Below are positions 9,356 to 18,588 of a DNA stretch of 64,000 nucleotides, in pieces. Position 1 is the first letter of the stretch. Each line of letters begins with the position of its first letter. Below the pieces are notes generated by a model, which saw only the letters and a program-made list of their open reading frames with translations, ran no database searches and was not told where the DNA came from. The DNA is taken from the NCBI GenBank assembly GCA_943369355.1, contig CALRMX020000001.1, positions 577,266 through 641,265 of the forward strand, in the 5' to 3' direction. A program made the position numbers and the translations under genes. The DNA is from UBA7662 sp943369355. Its GTDB lineage: Bacteria; Bacteroidota; Bacteroidia; UBA7662.

Positions 9356-9932
9356 ACAACTACTTCATCAACTATCGGGTTCATTTTTAATTCGACTGGC
9401 AATTGATCTGCTGTCGATTTGGATTCTTGTAAGGTTCATCTATTTCACCACCTACCGAACAAGAGATCTGTTCTTCACTTTCATCATTTTCAATCTGGTC
9501 ATTTTTCTGATTTCGTTTGCGCTAAATCGAACTGAATTGAGCATGGGAGCAGCATTTGGACTGTTCGCAGTATTTAGTATGCTTCGCTATCGCACCGAGG
9601 ACATCTCCATCAAAGACATGACCTATTTATTTTTGAGCATAGCACTCGGGGTTTTAACCGCGGTAAGCAATGGTGGCTGGTACCTCCAACTTGCAATTTC
9701 AGGTGTGATCCTGGGGGCTACATGGCTCCTCGAGAGCCAGTGGTTGTATCGAAAAGAAAGCTCCAAATTGGTTTTTTACGATAAAATTGATTTGGTACAC
9801 CGCAACCAAGAAGATGCTCTGATCACAGATTTAAAAGAGCGTACTGGCTTACCTGTGCACCGCGTTCAAGTTCAAAAAATAGATTTACTACACGATTCTG
9901 CACATTTAAGAATCTTCTATTATGAGGTTTAG
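9348..9932 (+). CDS. DUF4956 integral membrane protein
   Basis: This 194-residue protein has four or five membrane helices in the first 125 residues and a short soluble tail. The DUF4956 signature is clear (FGLFAVFSMLRYRTEDISIK followed by DMTYLF, about residues 70-97). This family is regularly encoded next to VTC enzymes and is a plausible polyphosphate membrane channel or partner, but no function is established. It overlaps the VTC gene upstream by 8 bases and the DUF2490 gene downstream by 11. Confidence 0.85.
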   Translation: MPEQLLHQLSGSFLIRLAIDLLSIWILVRFIYFTTYRTRDLFFTFIIFNLVIFLISFALNRTELSMGAAFGLFAVFSMLRYRTEDISIKDMTYLFLSIALGVLTAVSNGGWYLQLAISGVILGATWLLESQWLYRKESSKLVFYDKIDLVHRNQEDALITDLKERTGLPVHRVQVQKIDLLHDSAHLRIFYYEV

Positions 9933-10584
9933 GCCGTACTACTTTCTTTTCCTGTTGTTTATTGCCTCTCAAAGCTCGGCACAACAACAAGATTTTGGAA
10001 TTTGGTTAGGCTCTAACTTGTCTTTTTCGCCGCTTAAGAAATGGACCGTTGAACTGGCTCCGGAAATACGTTTGAATCAAAACTCAACCGTTGTAGAAAA
10101 AGCCTTTGCAGATTTCGGACTTGAATACAAGGTGTTCAAATTCATGAAAATAGGCGGATTTTATCGGGGAGCGTTGCACAATGAACGGACCCATTTTGAA
10201 GGCAGAAACCGTTTTTTTGCCAATGTGCAGCTGTCGCACAACTATAAAAAAATACAATTCAGTTATCGATTCAGGTATCAGCAGCAGTTTTCAGATTTCA
10301 CTGCTTTGCAAGAGTCAGGTCCACCCAGCACTTACTACCGTCATAAATTTGGAGTAGAAGTCGACCTCCCTAAAAAACTAACCATAGCCAGTGGTGCCGA
10401 CTTTTGGATTAGCAATCGACCAGAAATTCAAGGTGTTCGTAATTTGCGTTGGACCAATACCATAAGCTGGGATTTATCCAAAAAACAGCGGATCGAATTG
10501 TCGTACCTGTTTGATCAGGGACGAAACATATCCGATCCGCTTACGATGCACATCCTACGGATTCAGCACAACGTCAAATTCTAG
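9922..10584 (+). CDS. DUF2490 outer-membrane beta-barrel protein
   Basis: This 220-residue protein has a signal peptide (MRFRPYYFLFLLFIASQSSAQ) and alternating amphipathic strands (KIQFSYRFRYQQQF, QRIELSYLFDQGR) ending in the aromatic-terminated LRIQHNVKF expected of a barrel. It matches the DUF2490 pattern (DFGIWLGSNLSFSPLKKWTV). As the last gene of the VTC operon it could provide the outer-membrane part of a polyphosphate-linked envelope system; that is inference. Its stop codon directly abuts the stop of the convergent efflux gene, leaving no room for a terminator. Confidence 0.8.
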   Translation: MRFRPYYFLFLLFIASQSSAQQQDFGIWLGSNLSFSPLKKWTVELAPEIRLNQNSTVVEKAFADFGLEYKVFKFMKIGGFYRGALHNERTHFEGRNRFFANVQLSHNYKKIQFSYRFRYQQQFSDFTALQESGPPSTYYRHKFGVEVDLPKKLTIASGADFWISNRPEIQGVRNLRWTNTISWDLSKKQRIELSYLFDQGRNISDPLTMHILRIQHNVKF

Positions 10585-11991
10585 TTACCAACCACCGCCA
10601 AGTGCACGGTAGAGTTCAACCGTATTGAGTTGTCGTGCCAATTGTAACTGAACAAGCTCCACCTCTGCCTCTAACACATTGTTTTGGGCAACCACAACCT
10701 CCAAATAGGTGGCATAGCCAGCAGCGAACAGTTCATTGGCCGACTTCACCCCTTCCTTCAAACTGGCAACCTCCTTCGACTTTTCGGCAATCTGCAGCGT
10801 GATTTGTTGGGCTTGCTGCATGCCGTTAAATATTTCGGTATAGGCTTGAATGGCCGTTTTACGATAGTTTTGAAAGGCCTGCTCTTGCATAGCGCGCGAC
10901 TTGGCCAAATCAGCCTTCAGCCGGCGTTGCGCAAACACAGGTGCCGTAATTCCGCCAACCATATTCCAAGCCAACGACGCTGGACTTATCCATTGAGAGG
11001 GATTGAAACTGTGAAAACCAATTTCAGGCCCAAGTATCAGTTGCGGATAAAAAGCAGCTTGCATAGCTCGTACATCAGCACCAGCAGCATCCAGCTCCAA
11101 AGAAGCGGATACAACATCGGGGCGAGTGCGGAGAACAGAGGCAGGAACGGACTTGAGATTAATCTCTTTAAATTCGATCGTAGAAAGAAACGAAGTATCA
11201 GCAAATACGCCTTGTACTTTACCCAAGTGGAAATTGAGCTGATTGAGTGTTCTTAACTTATCGGCTTCTAATGCGTGGTACATGGCTCGGGTTCGCGCCA
11301 GCTGTGCTTCAAATTGCTGTACTGCCAAAGCATTCAATCTTCCTGCTTCAAGTTTTATTTTCACCAAGGTCAACCCCGATTCTTGAAGTGTGGCATTTAG
11401 CGAAACGATTCGCTGTATTTCGTTTAAAGCTCTCAACTCGTAGTAAGTGGCCGCCACCTCTGAAGCCAATACTGTTTTTTGCCAGTGAAGTCCAGCCTCC
11501 GAGGATAAATAGCGTTTCGCTGCAGCAGTTCGCATCGACCTAAGTCGACCCCAGATATCCAATTCCCAGCTCACACGTGCCGTCAACAACAAATCGGGCA
11601 ATGGATTTGACATGCGCTGATCGGGCCGGATATTGGGTGAAAAGTTGGTGTCGAAGTTTCCGACTCCGTCAATGGTGTATTCACCAAAACGTCGCAAGCC
11701 GGTGCCAGCAAAAACATCTACAGCGGGCAGCAAGGCATACTTCCTTGCGGTAAGTTCAGCTCTTGCCTGCTGCAAAACGGCTATCTGGCCTAGTAAATCG
11801 GGATTATTTCTTACTGCCGTGTCAATCAACTGACGAAGTTGGGGCTCTTGAAATAAGTCAGATGCCTTCGGAATCACTACAACGCTGGTATCTGCAGGCA
11901 ACTGGATGTCGGCTCGAAGTCCGGTTTTAGGGCCTTTGCACCCATACATCAAACCAACACTTAGCCAAAGGATAAGGATTAACTTTTTCAT
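10585..11991 (-). CDS. RND efflux outer-membrane factor lipoprotein (NodT/TolC family)
   Basis: This 468-residue protein has a lipoprotein signal (LMYGCKG) and the two-fold repeated long coiled-coil architecture of outer-membrane factors: WELDIWGRLRSM near residue 145, RPDVVSASLELDAAGADVRA near 295, and a second helical hairpin before the C-terminal AGYATYLEVVVAQNNVL. It should form the trimeric exit duct of the pump. Its start overlaps the pump stop by 4 bases (ATGA), so all three components form one operon in the order adaptor, pump, duct. Confidence 0.9.
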   Translation of the reverse strand: MKKLILILWLSVGLMYGCKGPKTGLRADIQLPADTSVVVIPKASDLFQEPQLRQLIDTAVRNNPDLLGQIAVLQQARAELTARKYALLPAVDVFAGTGLRRFGEYTIDGVGNFDTNFSPNIRPDQRMSNPLPDLLLTARVSWELDIWGRLRSMRTAAAKRYLSSEAGLHWQKTVLASEVAATYYELRALNEIQRIVSLNATLQESGLTLVKIKLEAGRLNALAVQQFEAQLARTRAMYHALEADKLRTLNQLNFHLGKVQGVFADTSFLSTIEFKEINLKSVPASVLRTRPDVVSASLELDAAGADVRAMQAAFYPQLILGPEIGFHSFNPSQWISPASLAWNMVGGITAPVFAQRRLKADLAKSRAMQEQAFQNYRKTAIQAYTEIFNGMQQAQQITLQIAEKSKEVASLKEGVKSANELFAAGYATYLEVVVAQNNVLEAEVELVQLQLARQLNTVELYRALGGGW

Positions 11992-14900
11992 TCGTAGTGA
12001 TAGGTTTTAGCTTGACGTTGTTTTTGAAGCGCTTTGAGTCGTTTTCGCCTACCCGGTGTTGCAAAGAGCACAAACAACCCGGGAATTAGGAATAGTCCGA
12101 AAACTGTACCTGTGAGCATCCCTCCCGCTGCTGCAATACCAATTGATTTATTTCCCATGGCGCCAGCACCCGAGGCAAGTACTAGCGGTAGCAAACCTGC
12201 AATAAATGCAAATGAGGTCATGAGGATAGGCCGCAATCGCGATACTGCGCCTTCCATAGCTGCTTTAAGCTCACTTACGCCTTCCTTTTGACGCTGCAAT
12301 GCGAATTCAACAACTAGAATGGCGTTTTTACCCAATAGGCCAATGAGCATCACCAAAGCTACCTGAGCATAGATGTTGTTTTCGAGACCTGCAACGTACA
12401 AGAAGAAAAACGAGCCAAAAATACCCGTTGGTAGGCTGAGCAATACAGGTAAAGGCAGTAAAAAACTCTCGTATTGCGCTGCCAGAAGTAAATACACAAA
12501 AATCAAACACAACAAGAAAATGTACAGGGCACCATCACCGGCAAGCACTTGCTCCCTCGTCATGCCCGACCATTCGTAGGCATAACCTCTTGGCAACGTT
12601 TCTTCGGCAATACGCTTGATTTCGTTTAGTGCTTCACCGGAGCTGTAGCCAGGAGCTGCATCACCAGTGAAGAGCGCCGAATTATACATATTGTAACGGG
12701 TAAGCTGTTCTGGACCAAATACCCGTTCAATGGTGGTAAAGGTGGCATAACTTACCATTTCACCATCCTTGTTTTTCGTGTAAAGCTTTAAAATATCTTC
12801 GGGATGTTGCCTGTACTCGGGTAAAGCCTGCACCATTACCTTGTACATCAAGCCAAAACGGATAAAATTGGTCGCATAGTAACTTCCAATAAGGGTTTGT
12901 AGGTTACTCATCGCGTTGTCGATGCTCACCCCTTTAGCCGCAGCAATATCTTGGTTTATATGTAAAAGATACTGAGGAAATGAGGGGTCGAAATTGGTAA
13001 ATGCAGCCGAAATGATTTTAGATTGAGCCAGCGCTTTTTCGAGCGAATCGGCCACTTCGGCCATACGGGTTAAGTTTGCCGTTCCCGACTTATCGAGCAA
13101 GCGAAACTCAAAACCAGAAGCATTTCCAAAACCGGGTACAGTGGGTGGTGGAAAAAACTCAATGCTTGCATCGCTCAGGTGAGCCGTTTTTTTCCTAAGC
13201 TCTTCCATAAGCTGTGCAACCGAAGTTTCACGTTCGTCCCACGGTTTGAGACCAATCATGCCCATTCCATAAGAAGCTCCGGCAGTTTCGGTAAGCAAGC
13301 TATATCCTGCCAAGGTGGTCACGTTTTCTACCGCCGAATTCGAAGAGGCTATTTTCTGAACCTCATCGAGTATTTTCTCGGTACGTTCCATGGTAGCACC
13401 TGGCGGAGTGGTAACGTTTACGTACAACATGCCTTGGTCTTCGGTGGGGATAAATCCACCTGGCAAAATGGCTGAGGTACCCCAGGTAAGGAAGAAAAAT
13501 CCGCCCAGCAAGGCCAAAGTAAGCCCTAATCGAGGTGCAATACGGCCCAATATCCACTTATAGGTGCCTTCAAGCTTATTGTATCGATGATTGAAGGCGC
13601 CAAAAAAGCGGCCTAATGCCGAACTATGCGATACATGGGTATGCTTCATCAAAATGGCACACAACGCTGGTGTGAGCGTAAGTGCATTGAGGCCCGAGAT
13701 TACGATTGAAATAGCGAGCGTTAGCGAAAATTGTCGGTAAAATACACCCACCGGGCCCGATAAAAAGGCTACCGGTATAAACACTGCCGACATCACCAGC
13801 GTAATGGCGACAATGGCACCGCTTATTTCTTTCATCGCAGCAATGGTAGCTTCCATGGGCTGCATATGTTGCTCGTGGATTTTGACGTGTACTGCTTCTA
13901 CCACCACTATGGCATTATCTACCACGATACCGATGGCCAAAACCAGAGCGAATAGCGTTAACAAGTTGATTGAAAACCCAAGCATTTGCATGAATGCCAA
14001 GGTCGAGATTAAGGCTACAGGAACAGCTAAAGCCGGAATGAGGGTCGATCGCCAATCTTGCAGGAAGATAAACACCACCAAAAACACAAGCAGGAATGCC
14101 TCAATTAAGGTTTTAATTACCTCTTGGATAGAAGCGTCCAAGAACCGACTCACATCGTATGCGTAATTGTACTCCATCCCTGGAGGAAAAGAAGACTCTT
14201 TCAATTCTGCCATTCGCTCCTTGATGTTGTTAATTACCTCACGCGCATTGGAGCCGGGACGCTGCTTTATCATGATGGAAGCAGACGGGCGACCATCGGT
14301 TTTTGAAGACATTCCGTAGCTGAGCGCTCCCAATTCGATGTCGGCGATATCTTTTAACTTGAGGGTTGAACCGTCTTCATTTGCTTTAATTACAATGTCC
14401 TCGTACTGCTCTTTGGTGAAAAACTTTCCGCCATAACGCAATACGTATTGCATACTGGGTTCACCCCTTCCACTCGATTCTCCAATTTTACCCGGTGCCG
14501 CTTCTAAGTTTTGAGCACGTAGAATGTTGATTATTTCATCGGTTCCGACCTCATACGATAACAGTTTTTCGGGCTTTAGCCAAACGCGCATAGCGTAATC
14601 CTTGGCCCCCATAATTTCGGCATAACCCACTCCATTAATTCGTTTGAGCTCTTGCAGAAGATTGATGTCGGCAAAATTGTAGATAAACTCCTCATTGGCC
14701 GATGGATCAGAGCTCGTTAGGTTGAGGTACAGGAGCATCGAGTTCACTTCCTTTTCGGTAGTTACCCCTGCTTTGATAACTTCCTCAGGCAATTCATCAA
14801 GTGTGGTAGTTACCCTGTTTTGCACGTTTACAGCCGCGAGATCGGGATCAGTACCTACCTCGAAAAACACTTGAATTAGCGTAACTCCGTTGTTGGTCGA

Positions 14901-15143
14901 AACCGACTGCATGGCGGTCATGCCAGGTACCCCGTTGATGGCCCTTTCGATTGGTGTGGCAACCGCTTTTGCACAAACTTCGGCATTGGCACCAGTGTAA
15001 CGTGCGGTTACTACTACCGATGGTGGCACAATATCGGGGAACTGCGTGATAGGCAATGAAGTGAAGGCCAAAATCCCCAAAAGCACTAGCAAAAGGGAGA
15101 TGACGAGCGATAGTACCGGTCGTCGAATAAACGTTTCTACCAT
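11988..15143 (-). CDS. RND (HAE1/AcrB-like) inner-membrane efflux pump
   Basis: This 1051-residue protein has the full HAE1 layout: TM1 near residue 10, two large periplasmic loops and 12 TM segments. Motifs include AIERAINGVPGM, the TM4 charge-relay segment GIVVDNAIVVVEAV (near residue 400) and the TM10 lysine in GLLGKNAILVVEFA. The TM4 pair is Asp-Asn rather than Asp-Asp as in AcrB, a variation common in this family. It exports hydrophobic or amphiphilic compounds by proton exchange; the substrate cannot be read from the sequence. It lies 3 bases after the adaptor gene. Confidence 0.95.
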   Translation of the reverse strand: MVETFIRRPVLSLVISLLLVLLGILAFTSLPITQFPDIVPPSVVVTARYTGANAEVCAKAVATPIERAINGVPGMTAMQSVSTNNGVTLIQVFFEVGTDPDLAAVNVQNRVTTTLDELPEEVIKAGVTTEKEVNSMLLYLNLTSSDPSANEEFIYNFADINLLQELKRINGVGYAEIMGAKDYAMRVWLKPEKLLSYEVGTDEIINILRAQNLEAAPGKIGESSGRGEPSMQYVLRYGGKFFTKEQYEDIVIKANEDGSTLKLKDIADIELGALSYGMSSKTDGRPSASIMIKQRPGSNAREVINNIKERMAELKESSFPPGMEYNYAYDVSRFLDASIQEVIKTLIEAFLLVFLVVFIFLQDWRSTLIPALAVPVALISTLAFMQMLGFSINLLTLFALVLAIGIVVDNAIVVVEAVHVKIHEQHMQPMEATIAAMKEISGAIVAITLVMSAVFIPVAFLSGPVGVFYRQFSLTLAISIVISGLNALTLTPALCAILMKHTHVSHSSALGRFFGAFNHRYNKLEGTYKWILGRIAPRLGLTLALLGGFFFLTWGTSAILPGGFIPTEDQGMLYVNVTTPPGATMERTEKILDEVQKIASSNSAVENVTTLAGYSLLTETAGASYGMGMIGLKPWDERETSVAQLMEELRKKTAHLSDASIEFFPPPTVPGFGNASGFEFRLLDKSGTANLTRMAEVADSLEKALAQSKIISAAFTNFDPSFPQYLLHINQDIAAAKGVSIDNAMSNLQTLIGSYYATNFIRFGLMYKVMVQALPEYRQHPEDILKLYTKNKDGEMVSYATFTTIERVFGPEQLTRYNMYNSALFTGDAAPGYSSGEALNEIKRIAEETLPRGYAYEWSGMTREQVLAGDGALYIFLLCLIFVYLLLAAQYESFLLPLPVLLSLPTGIFGSFFFLYVAGLENNIYAQVALVMLIGLLGKNAILVVEFALQRQKEGVSELKAAMEGAVSRLRPILMTSFAFIAGLLPLVLASGAGAMGNKSIGIAAAGGMLTGTVFGLFLIPGLFVLFATPGRRKRLKALQKQRQAKTYHYE

Positions 15144-15146
15144 GGC

Positions 15147-16265
15147 TTACTTCTTCGCTAAGGTTGTATCAGAAGCACTCTTCGCAATAATTTTGGCACC
15201 TTCTCGGATCGAGAGCACCCCTTCGGCTACGATACGGTCGCCAACGTTGAGCTCATTGCCAACCACATAAAAGGTGCCCACGCGTGCTTTCGGCCGAAAC
15301 GTCTTCATCCTAGCCAGCTCATCCTTACCCACTACGTAAACAAAATATTTGTCCTGCAGCTCTTGAACAGCTTTCTGCGGTATCAAGAAAACCTTGCGCT
15401 GGCTGAGTTCGAGTCGGACTACCCCGGTAGAGCGATGTTTTAGCAGTTCTTGACCATTTTCGAAACGAGCTCGCAAGGCAATGGTTCCTGTTTCTGCATC
15501 AAACTCGGTTTCGGCTGGCTCAACAATCCCTTCGCTGGGATAAACTTGCCCATTGGTCATAATCAACTTAGCCCTAGAAGGCAAGCCGCCGGTACCCGAT
15601 TTCAAGTTCTGTCGGTTTTCTAGATAATCTTTTTCCGAGATACTGAAGTACGCGTAGATAGAACTAATATCCGAAAGGGTAGTCAACAATTGCCCAGGTT
15701 CTACTATTGCACCCATTTTTAATAGGAAACGGTTAATTCTACCAGCAAATGGGGCCCGTACAACCGAAAAGCTTAACTGATTTTCTTTGGTTTTTAATTC
15801 CGAACGCGCATTTTCAAGTTTGGCTTTGGCAATTTCAACTTCCGCCTCGGCCAACTGCTGTTCGGTGGCAGCTACCACCTTATTTTTCACAAGTTCCATT
15901 ACCCGTTTTGCTTCGAGGGTTGCCTTGCGCAATTCGGCTTCTGCAAGCTGCACGCTAGCTTTCGCTGATGCAACGGCTGCTTCTGCCTCTGTTGACGAAA
16001 GCTTAAAAAGCGCTTGGCCTTTTTGAACCATCTGCCCCTCATCTACGAGTATGGCTTCGATCATGCCCCCAAATCGAGCACGAACTTCTACATAATTTTT
16101 AGCATGGATGTCGGCCACATATTCAATATCTACTACGGTATCTGTAGTAGCAAGAGTAGTTAGCGGAAGTTGAACAGCATCCTCTTTAGCAACTTCTTGA
16201 TTATCGTTACATGACCATAAAAGCAAGACAAGGCATAGTCCTGCCAATAATTTTTTTGAAAACAT
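15147..16265 (-). CDS. RND periplasmic adaptor (membrane fusion) lipoprotein
   Basis: This 372-residue protein has a lipobox (LLLWSCND), a beta-barrel and split lipoyl segments around a coiled-coil hairpin (VQLAEAELRKATLEAKRVME ... LAEAEVEIAKAKLENARSEL), then RAPFAGRINRF and an alpha-beta barrel, as in AcrA/MexA adaptors. It links the pump to the outer-membrane duct. It is first in the efflux operon. No TetR, AraC or MarR regulator is adjacent, so control is probably remote. A 46-base gap with no clear -7 box separates it from the upstream small gene. Confidence 0.9.
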   Translation of the reverse strand: MFSKKLLAGLCLVLLLWSCNDNQEVAKEDAVQLPLTTLATTDTVVDIEYVADIHAKNYVEVRARFGGMIEAILVDEGQMVQKGQALFKLSSTEAEAAVASAKASVQLAEAELRKATLEAKRVMELVKNKVVAATEQQLAEAEVEIAKAKLENARSELKTKENQLSFSVVRAPFAGRINRFLLKMGAIVEPGQLLTTLSDISSIYAYFSISEKDYLENRQNLKSGTGGLPSRAKLIMTNGQVYPSEGIVEPAETEFDAETGTIALRARFENGQELLKHRSTGVVRLELSQRKVFLIPQKAVQELQDKYFVYVVGKDELARMKTFRPKARVGTFYVVGNELNVGDRIVAEGVLSIREGAKIIAKSASDTTLAKK

Positions 16266-16311
16266 AAAGGAAATTTTAAATGATTAGAAGTGTTAGTACA
16301 GCTTCTTTCAT

Positions 16312-16665
16312 TCAAAATGGCGTGTAACGATGCAGAAATTCAAATCTGCCTAAGGTATAATAGTAGGAAGGTAAGGAGCCGACTTTTTGACAACGCCCTT
16401 CATCATGAGCAAGATTAAAAATTCGTTCAGCACCGAAAACGAAATGCCATTCTTTGGTTAAGCTAAGACGACGTCTACGGGTTACCTTTATTTCTCGAAA
16501 TTCCTCTCCAAATTGTTTTTTGCTATTCAACTCCTCAGGGGAATCGCCAAAAACCGTAATGCACGGGTTAATTTCATTTTCTCCGAATGCTACTACACCA
16601 TTAGCCGGACGCGTAACGCCCAGTAGTATAGCTAACAGCAAAAAAGGGAAAATAAAACTTTTCAC
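16312..16665 (-). CDS. Small exported protein of unknown function
   Basis: An ATG at 16692 opens the longest frame, but a perfect -7 promoter box (16678-16685) lies inside that extension. The GTG at 16665, just after the predicted transcription start, gives a clean signal peptide (MKSFIFPFLLLAILLGV) and a 117-residue product. The mature part has a basic patch (KVTRRRRL), two cysteines and aromatic residues near the end (SYYYTLGRFEFLHRY). I do not recognise a family. It is read in the same direction as mnmE and the efflux operon but has its own promoter. Confidence 0.5.
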   Translation of the reverse strand: MKSFIFPFLLLAILLGVTRPANGVVAFGENEINPCITVFGDSPEELNSKKQFGEEFREIKVTRRRRLSLTKEWHFVFGAERIFNLAHDEGRCQKVGSLPSYYYTLGRFEFLHRYTPF

Positions 16666-16677
16666 GGAAAAACGCTG

Positions 16678-16704
16678 CAAAGATAGCAGCATAACCTAAT
16701 TCAA
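16678..16704 (-). promoter_or_regulatory. Bacteroidota promoter (TATCTTTG with upstream TTTTG)
   Basis: On the minus strand TATCTTTG (16678-16685) matches TAnnTTTG, with a TTG (16702-16704) 16 bases upstream. It places transcription start near 16671 and so supports the GTG at 16665 as start of the small exported protein. Confidence 0.5.
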
Positions 16705-16776
16705 AAGAAAAGGTTCAGCAGAAGACTACATTTTGAACAGAAAAGTAGATGCTGACGCCGTTTTTAGCATGGAAAC

Positions 16777-18156
16777 CTATTTTCCGATGCAGAATTTACT
16801 GAAAATATTCCCCAATAAATCGTCAGTCGTGACCTCTCCAGTGATTTCACCCAAGTAATGCAAGGCCGAACGAATTTCTTGCGCCACCAAATCGGTAGGT
16901 AGTTGGTTTCCAAAGGCAGCAACGGCTGCTTCGAGCGCAAGATTGGCTTTGGAAAGAGCTTCAACATGTCGTGCATTCGCTACCACTGTTTCGTCTTGTA
17001 GTTGGCCAGCAAATACCCTATTCAACAATTCAGTCTGCAGTTCTTTCAAACCGATAGCCTCTTTAGCAGAAATGAAATAGAGGTTCTCGAAGTTGGCATA
17101 CGCTTCAAGATCAGAAGTGCTTACCGCATCCATTTTATTTCCTACCAACATGACTTCGGCGTTGTGCTTCTTCATCTGCGACAACTCGGCTTTCAAGTCG
17201 GAAGGACTTGTTTGCTGCAAGTCGAATAGATACAGAATAATTGCCGCCTGTTCCATTTTAGCCAGCGTACGTTCAACGCCAATGGCCTCAATTTGGTCTT
17301 CTGCCTCGCGTATGCCAGCCGTGTCGAAAAACCTAAATTTCACACCATCCAGGAGCACCACATCTTCGATTACATCGCGTGTTGTGCCAGGAATATGGCT
17401 TACAATGGCTTTCTCTTCGTTCAGTAATGCGTTTAAAAGGGTAGATTTTCCGGCATTCGGACGACCAGCAATGACTGTGGATACGCCGTTTTTCATGACA
17501 TTTCCTAGTCGAAAAGAAGCTTGCAAATGACCAATTACCGCAATGAGCTGCTCGAGTAGCGCAATGAGCTCTTTTCGGTTGGCGAACTCAACATCCTCTT
17601 CACTGAAATCAAGCTCCAGTTCAAGTAAAGAAGCAAAATCGACCAATTGTGTCCTTAATCGTGCAATTTCTTGGGTGAATCCCCCACGCATCTGATTCAT
17701 CGCCACGCGATGTGCATGCTCATTGTCGGCGGCAATCAAATCGGCCACCGCCTCGGCCTGACTAAGGTCGAAACGCCCGTTTATGAATGCTCTAAAGGTA
17801 AACTCCCCAGGCCGTGCTAATCGCGCTCCTTGGCGTAGCAACAATTGAATGAGCTCTTCTAAAATGTAAGGCGACCCATGAACACTTATTTCTACTACAT
17901 CTTCACATGTAAACGAACGTGGTCCTTTGAAGATGGTAAATACAGCTTCGTCTAAACGGCGGTTGCCGTCGTAAATCGATGCAAAATGAACGGTATGAGA
18001 AGGCAGCTCCCTAAAATTCTTTTTGCGAACAACAGAACCCGCTAAATCAAAGGCCTTTACACCTGAAAGCCTCACTACACCAATCGCACCTACACCGGGC
18101 GGAGTGGCCAAAGCCACTATGGTATCGCTTGTATCGAAAATTTGTGCTCGGTTCAT
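16777..18156 (-). CDS. mnmE: tRNA-modification GTPase MnmE
   Basis: MnmE works with MnmG to modify uridine 34 of several tRNAs (the cmnm5U pathway). This 459-residue protein has the expected length and order: N-terminal folate-binding domain (DTIVALATPPGVGAIGVVRL), helical domain, inserted G domain with P-loop GRPNAGKST (about 226-234), GTTRD switch and NKMD, and the invariant C-terminal FCIGK with its catalytic cysteine. It lies divergent from the phosphotransacetylase-like gene. It has an ATG start but no recognisable -7 box in the 45-base gap. Confidence 0.97.
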   Translation of the reverse strand: MNRAQIFDTSDTIVALATPPGVGAIGVVRLSGVKAFDLAGSVVRKKNFRELPSHTVHFASIYDGNRRLDEAVFTIFKGPRSFTCEDVVEISVHGSPYILEELIQLLLRQGARLARPGEFTFRAFINGRFDLSQAEAVADLIAADNEHAHRVAMNQMRGGFTQEIARLRTQLVDFASLLELELDFSEEDVEFANRKELIALLEQLIAVIGHLQASFRLGNVMKNGVSTVIAGRPNAGKSTLLNALLNEEKAIVSHIPGTTRDVIEDVVLLDGVKFRFFDTAGIREAEDQIEAIGVERTLAKMEQAAIILYLFDLQQTSPSDLKAELSQMKKHNAEVMLVGNKMDAVSTSDLEAYANFENLYFISAKEAIGLKELQTELLNRVFAGQLQDETVVANARHVEALSKANLALEAAVAAFGNQLPTDLVAQEIRSALHYLGEITGEVTTDDLLGNIFSKFCIGK

Positions 18157-18201
18157 ACAGAATTTAAGCGCAGACCGTATTTTTCGGATGTTTATTGAAA
18201 C

Positions 18202-18588
18202 ATGAACAAGCTCGAAAAAATCCGTCAGTGGGCCGCCGACAAAGATAGCCCCATCATCTGCTTTTTAAATGGAACAGATGCAGAAGTAATAAAAATTGCG
18301 AAAGCATTGATTCTCGACCATGTTGCCGAAATATTGGTGTTTGGTGATGAATTGGAAGTATTTGATGCATGCCGGATGTATAGACTAAATGAAACTATGC
18401 TCTATGGCGTAGTAAATCCAAACGACCATCCGGAATTAGACTATTACACCGATTTGTATCAGGATAAATACGGCGAGCAAGACCGGAAAAAAGCCATGCG
18501 AGCTACCAAAAACCCTAAAATTCTTGCTGAGTTGATGCTCGATGATGGGGCAATAGATCTTTACATCGAAGATTTGAGCACTTTTTGA
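18202..18588 (+). CDS. Stand-alone phosphotransacetylase N-terminal-like protein
   Basis: This 128-residue protein has no signal peptide. Its pattern follows the first 130 residues of phosphate acetyl/butyryltransferases: IICFLNGTDAEVIKIAKAL matches the nucleotide-fold start of the PTA family, then ILVFGDELEV, GVVNPNDHPELDYY, a Lys/Arg-rich helix and ATKNPKILAELMLDDGAIDL, which corresponds to the family's dPnYFGamlv.. Gl AdG segment. It ends there, so the C-terminal half of the fold and active site are missing (about 330 residues are usual). It may be a regulator, binding protein or relic. Its end overlaps the convergent gene by 28 bases. Confidence 0.65.
   Translation: MNKLEKIRQWAADKDSPIICFLNGTDAEVIKIAKALILDHVAEILVFGDELEVFDACRMYRLNETMLYGVVNPNDHPELDYYTDLYQDKYGEQDRKKAMRATKNPKILAELMLDDGAIDLYIEDLSTF

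Noticed and set aside
10684..11256. Antisense frame of 190 codons opposite the outer-membrane efflux factor
   Set aside because: It is the shadow of a strongly supported gene and has no recognisable domain, signal peptide or promoter.
13920..13960. AcrB-like pump with Asp-Asn instead of the Asp-Asp pair in TM4, suggesting a broken proton relay
   Set aside because: The Asp-Asn form (VDNAIVV) is common among active HAE1 pumps, and the TM10 lysine is present, so this is normal variation.
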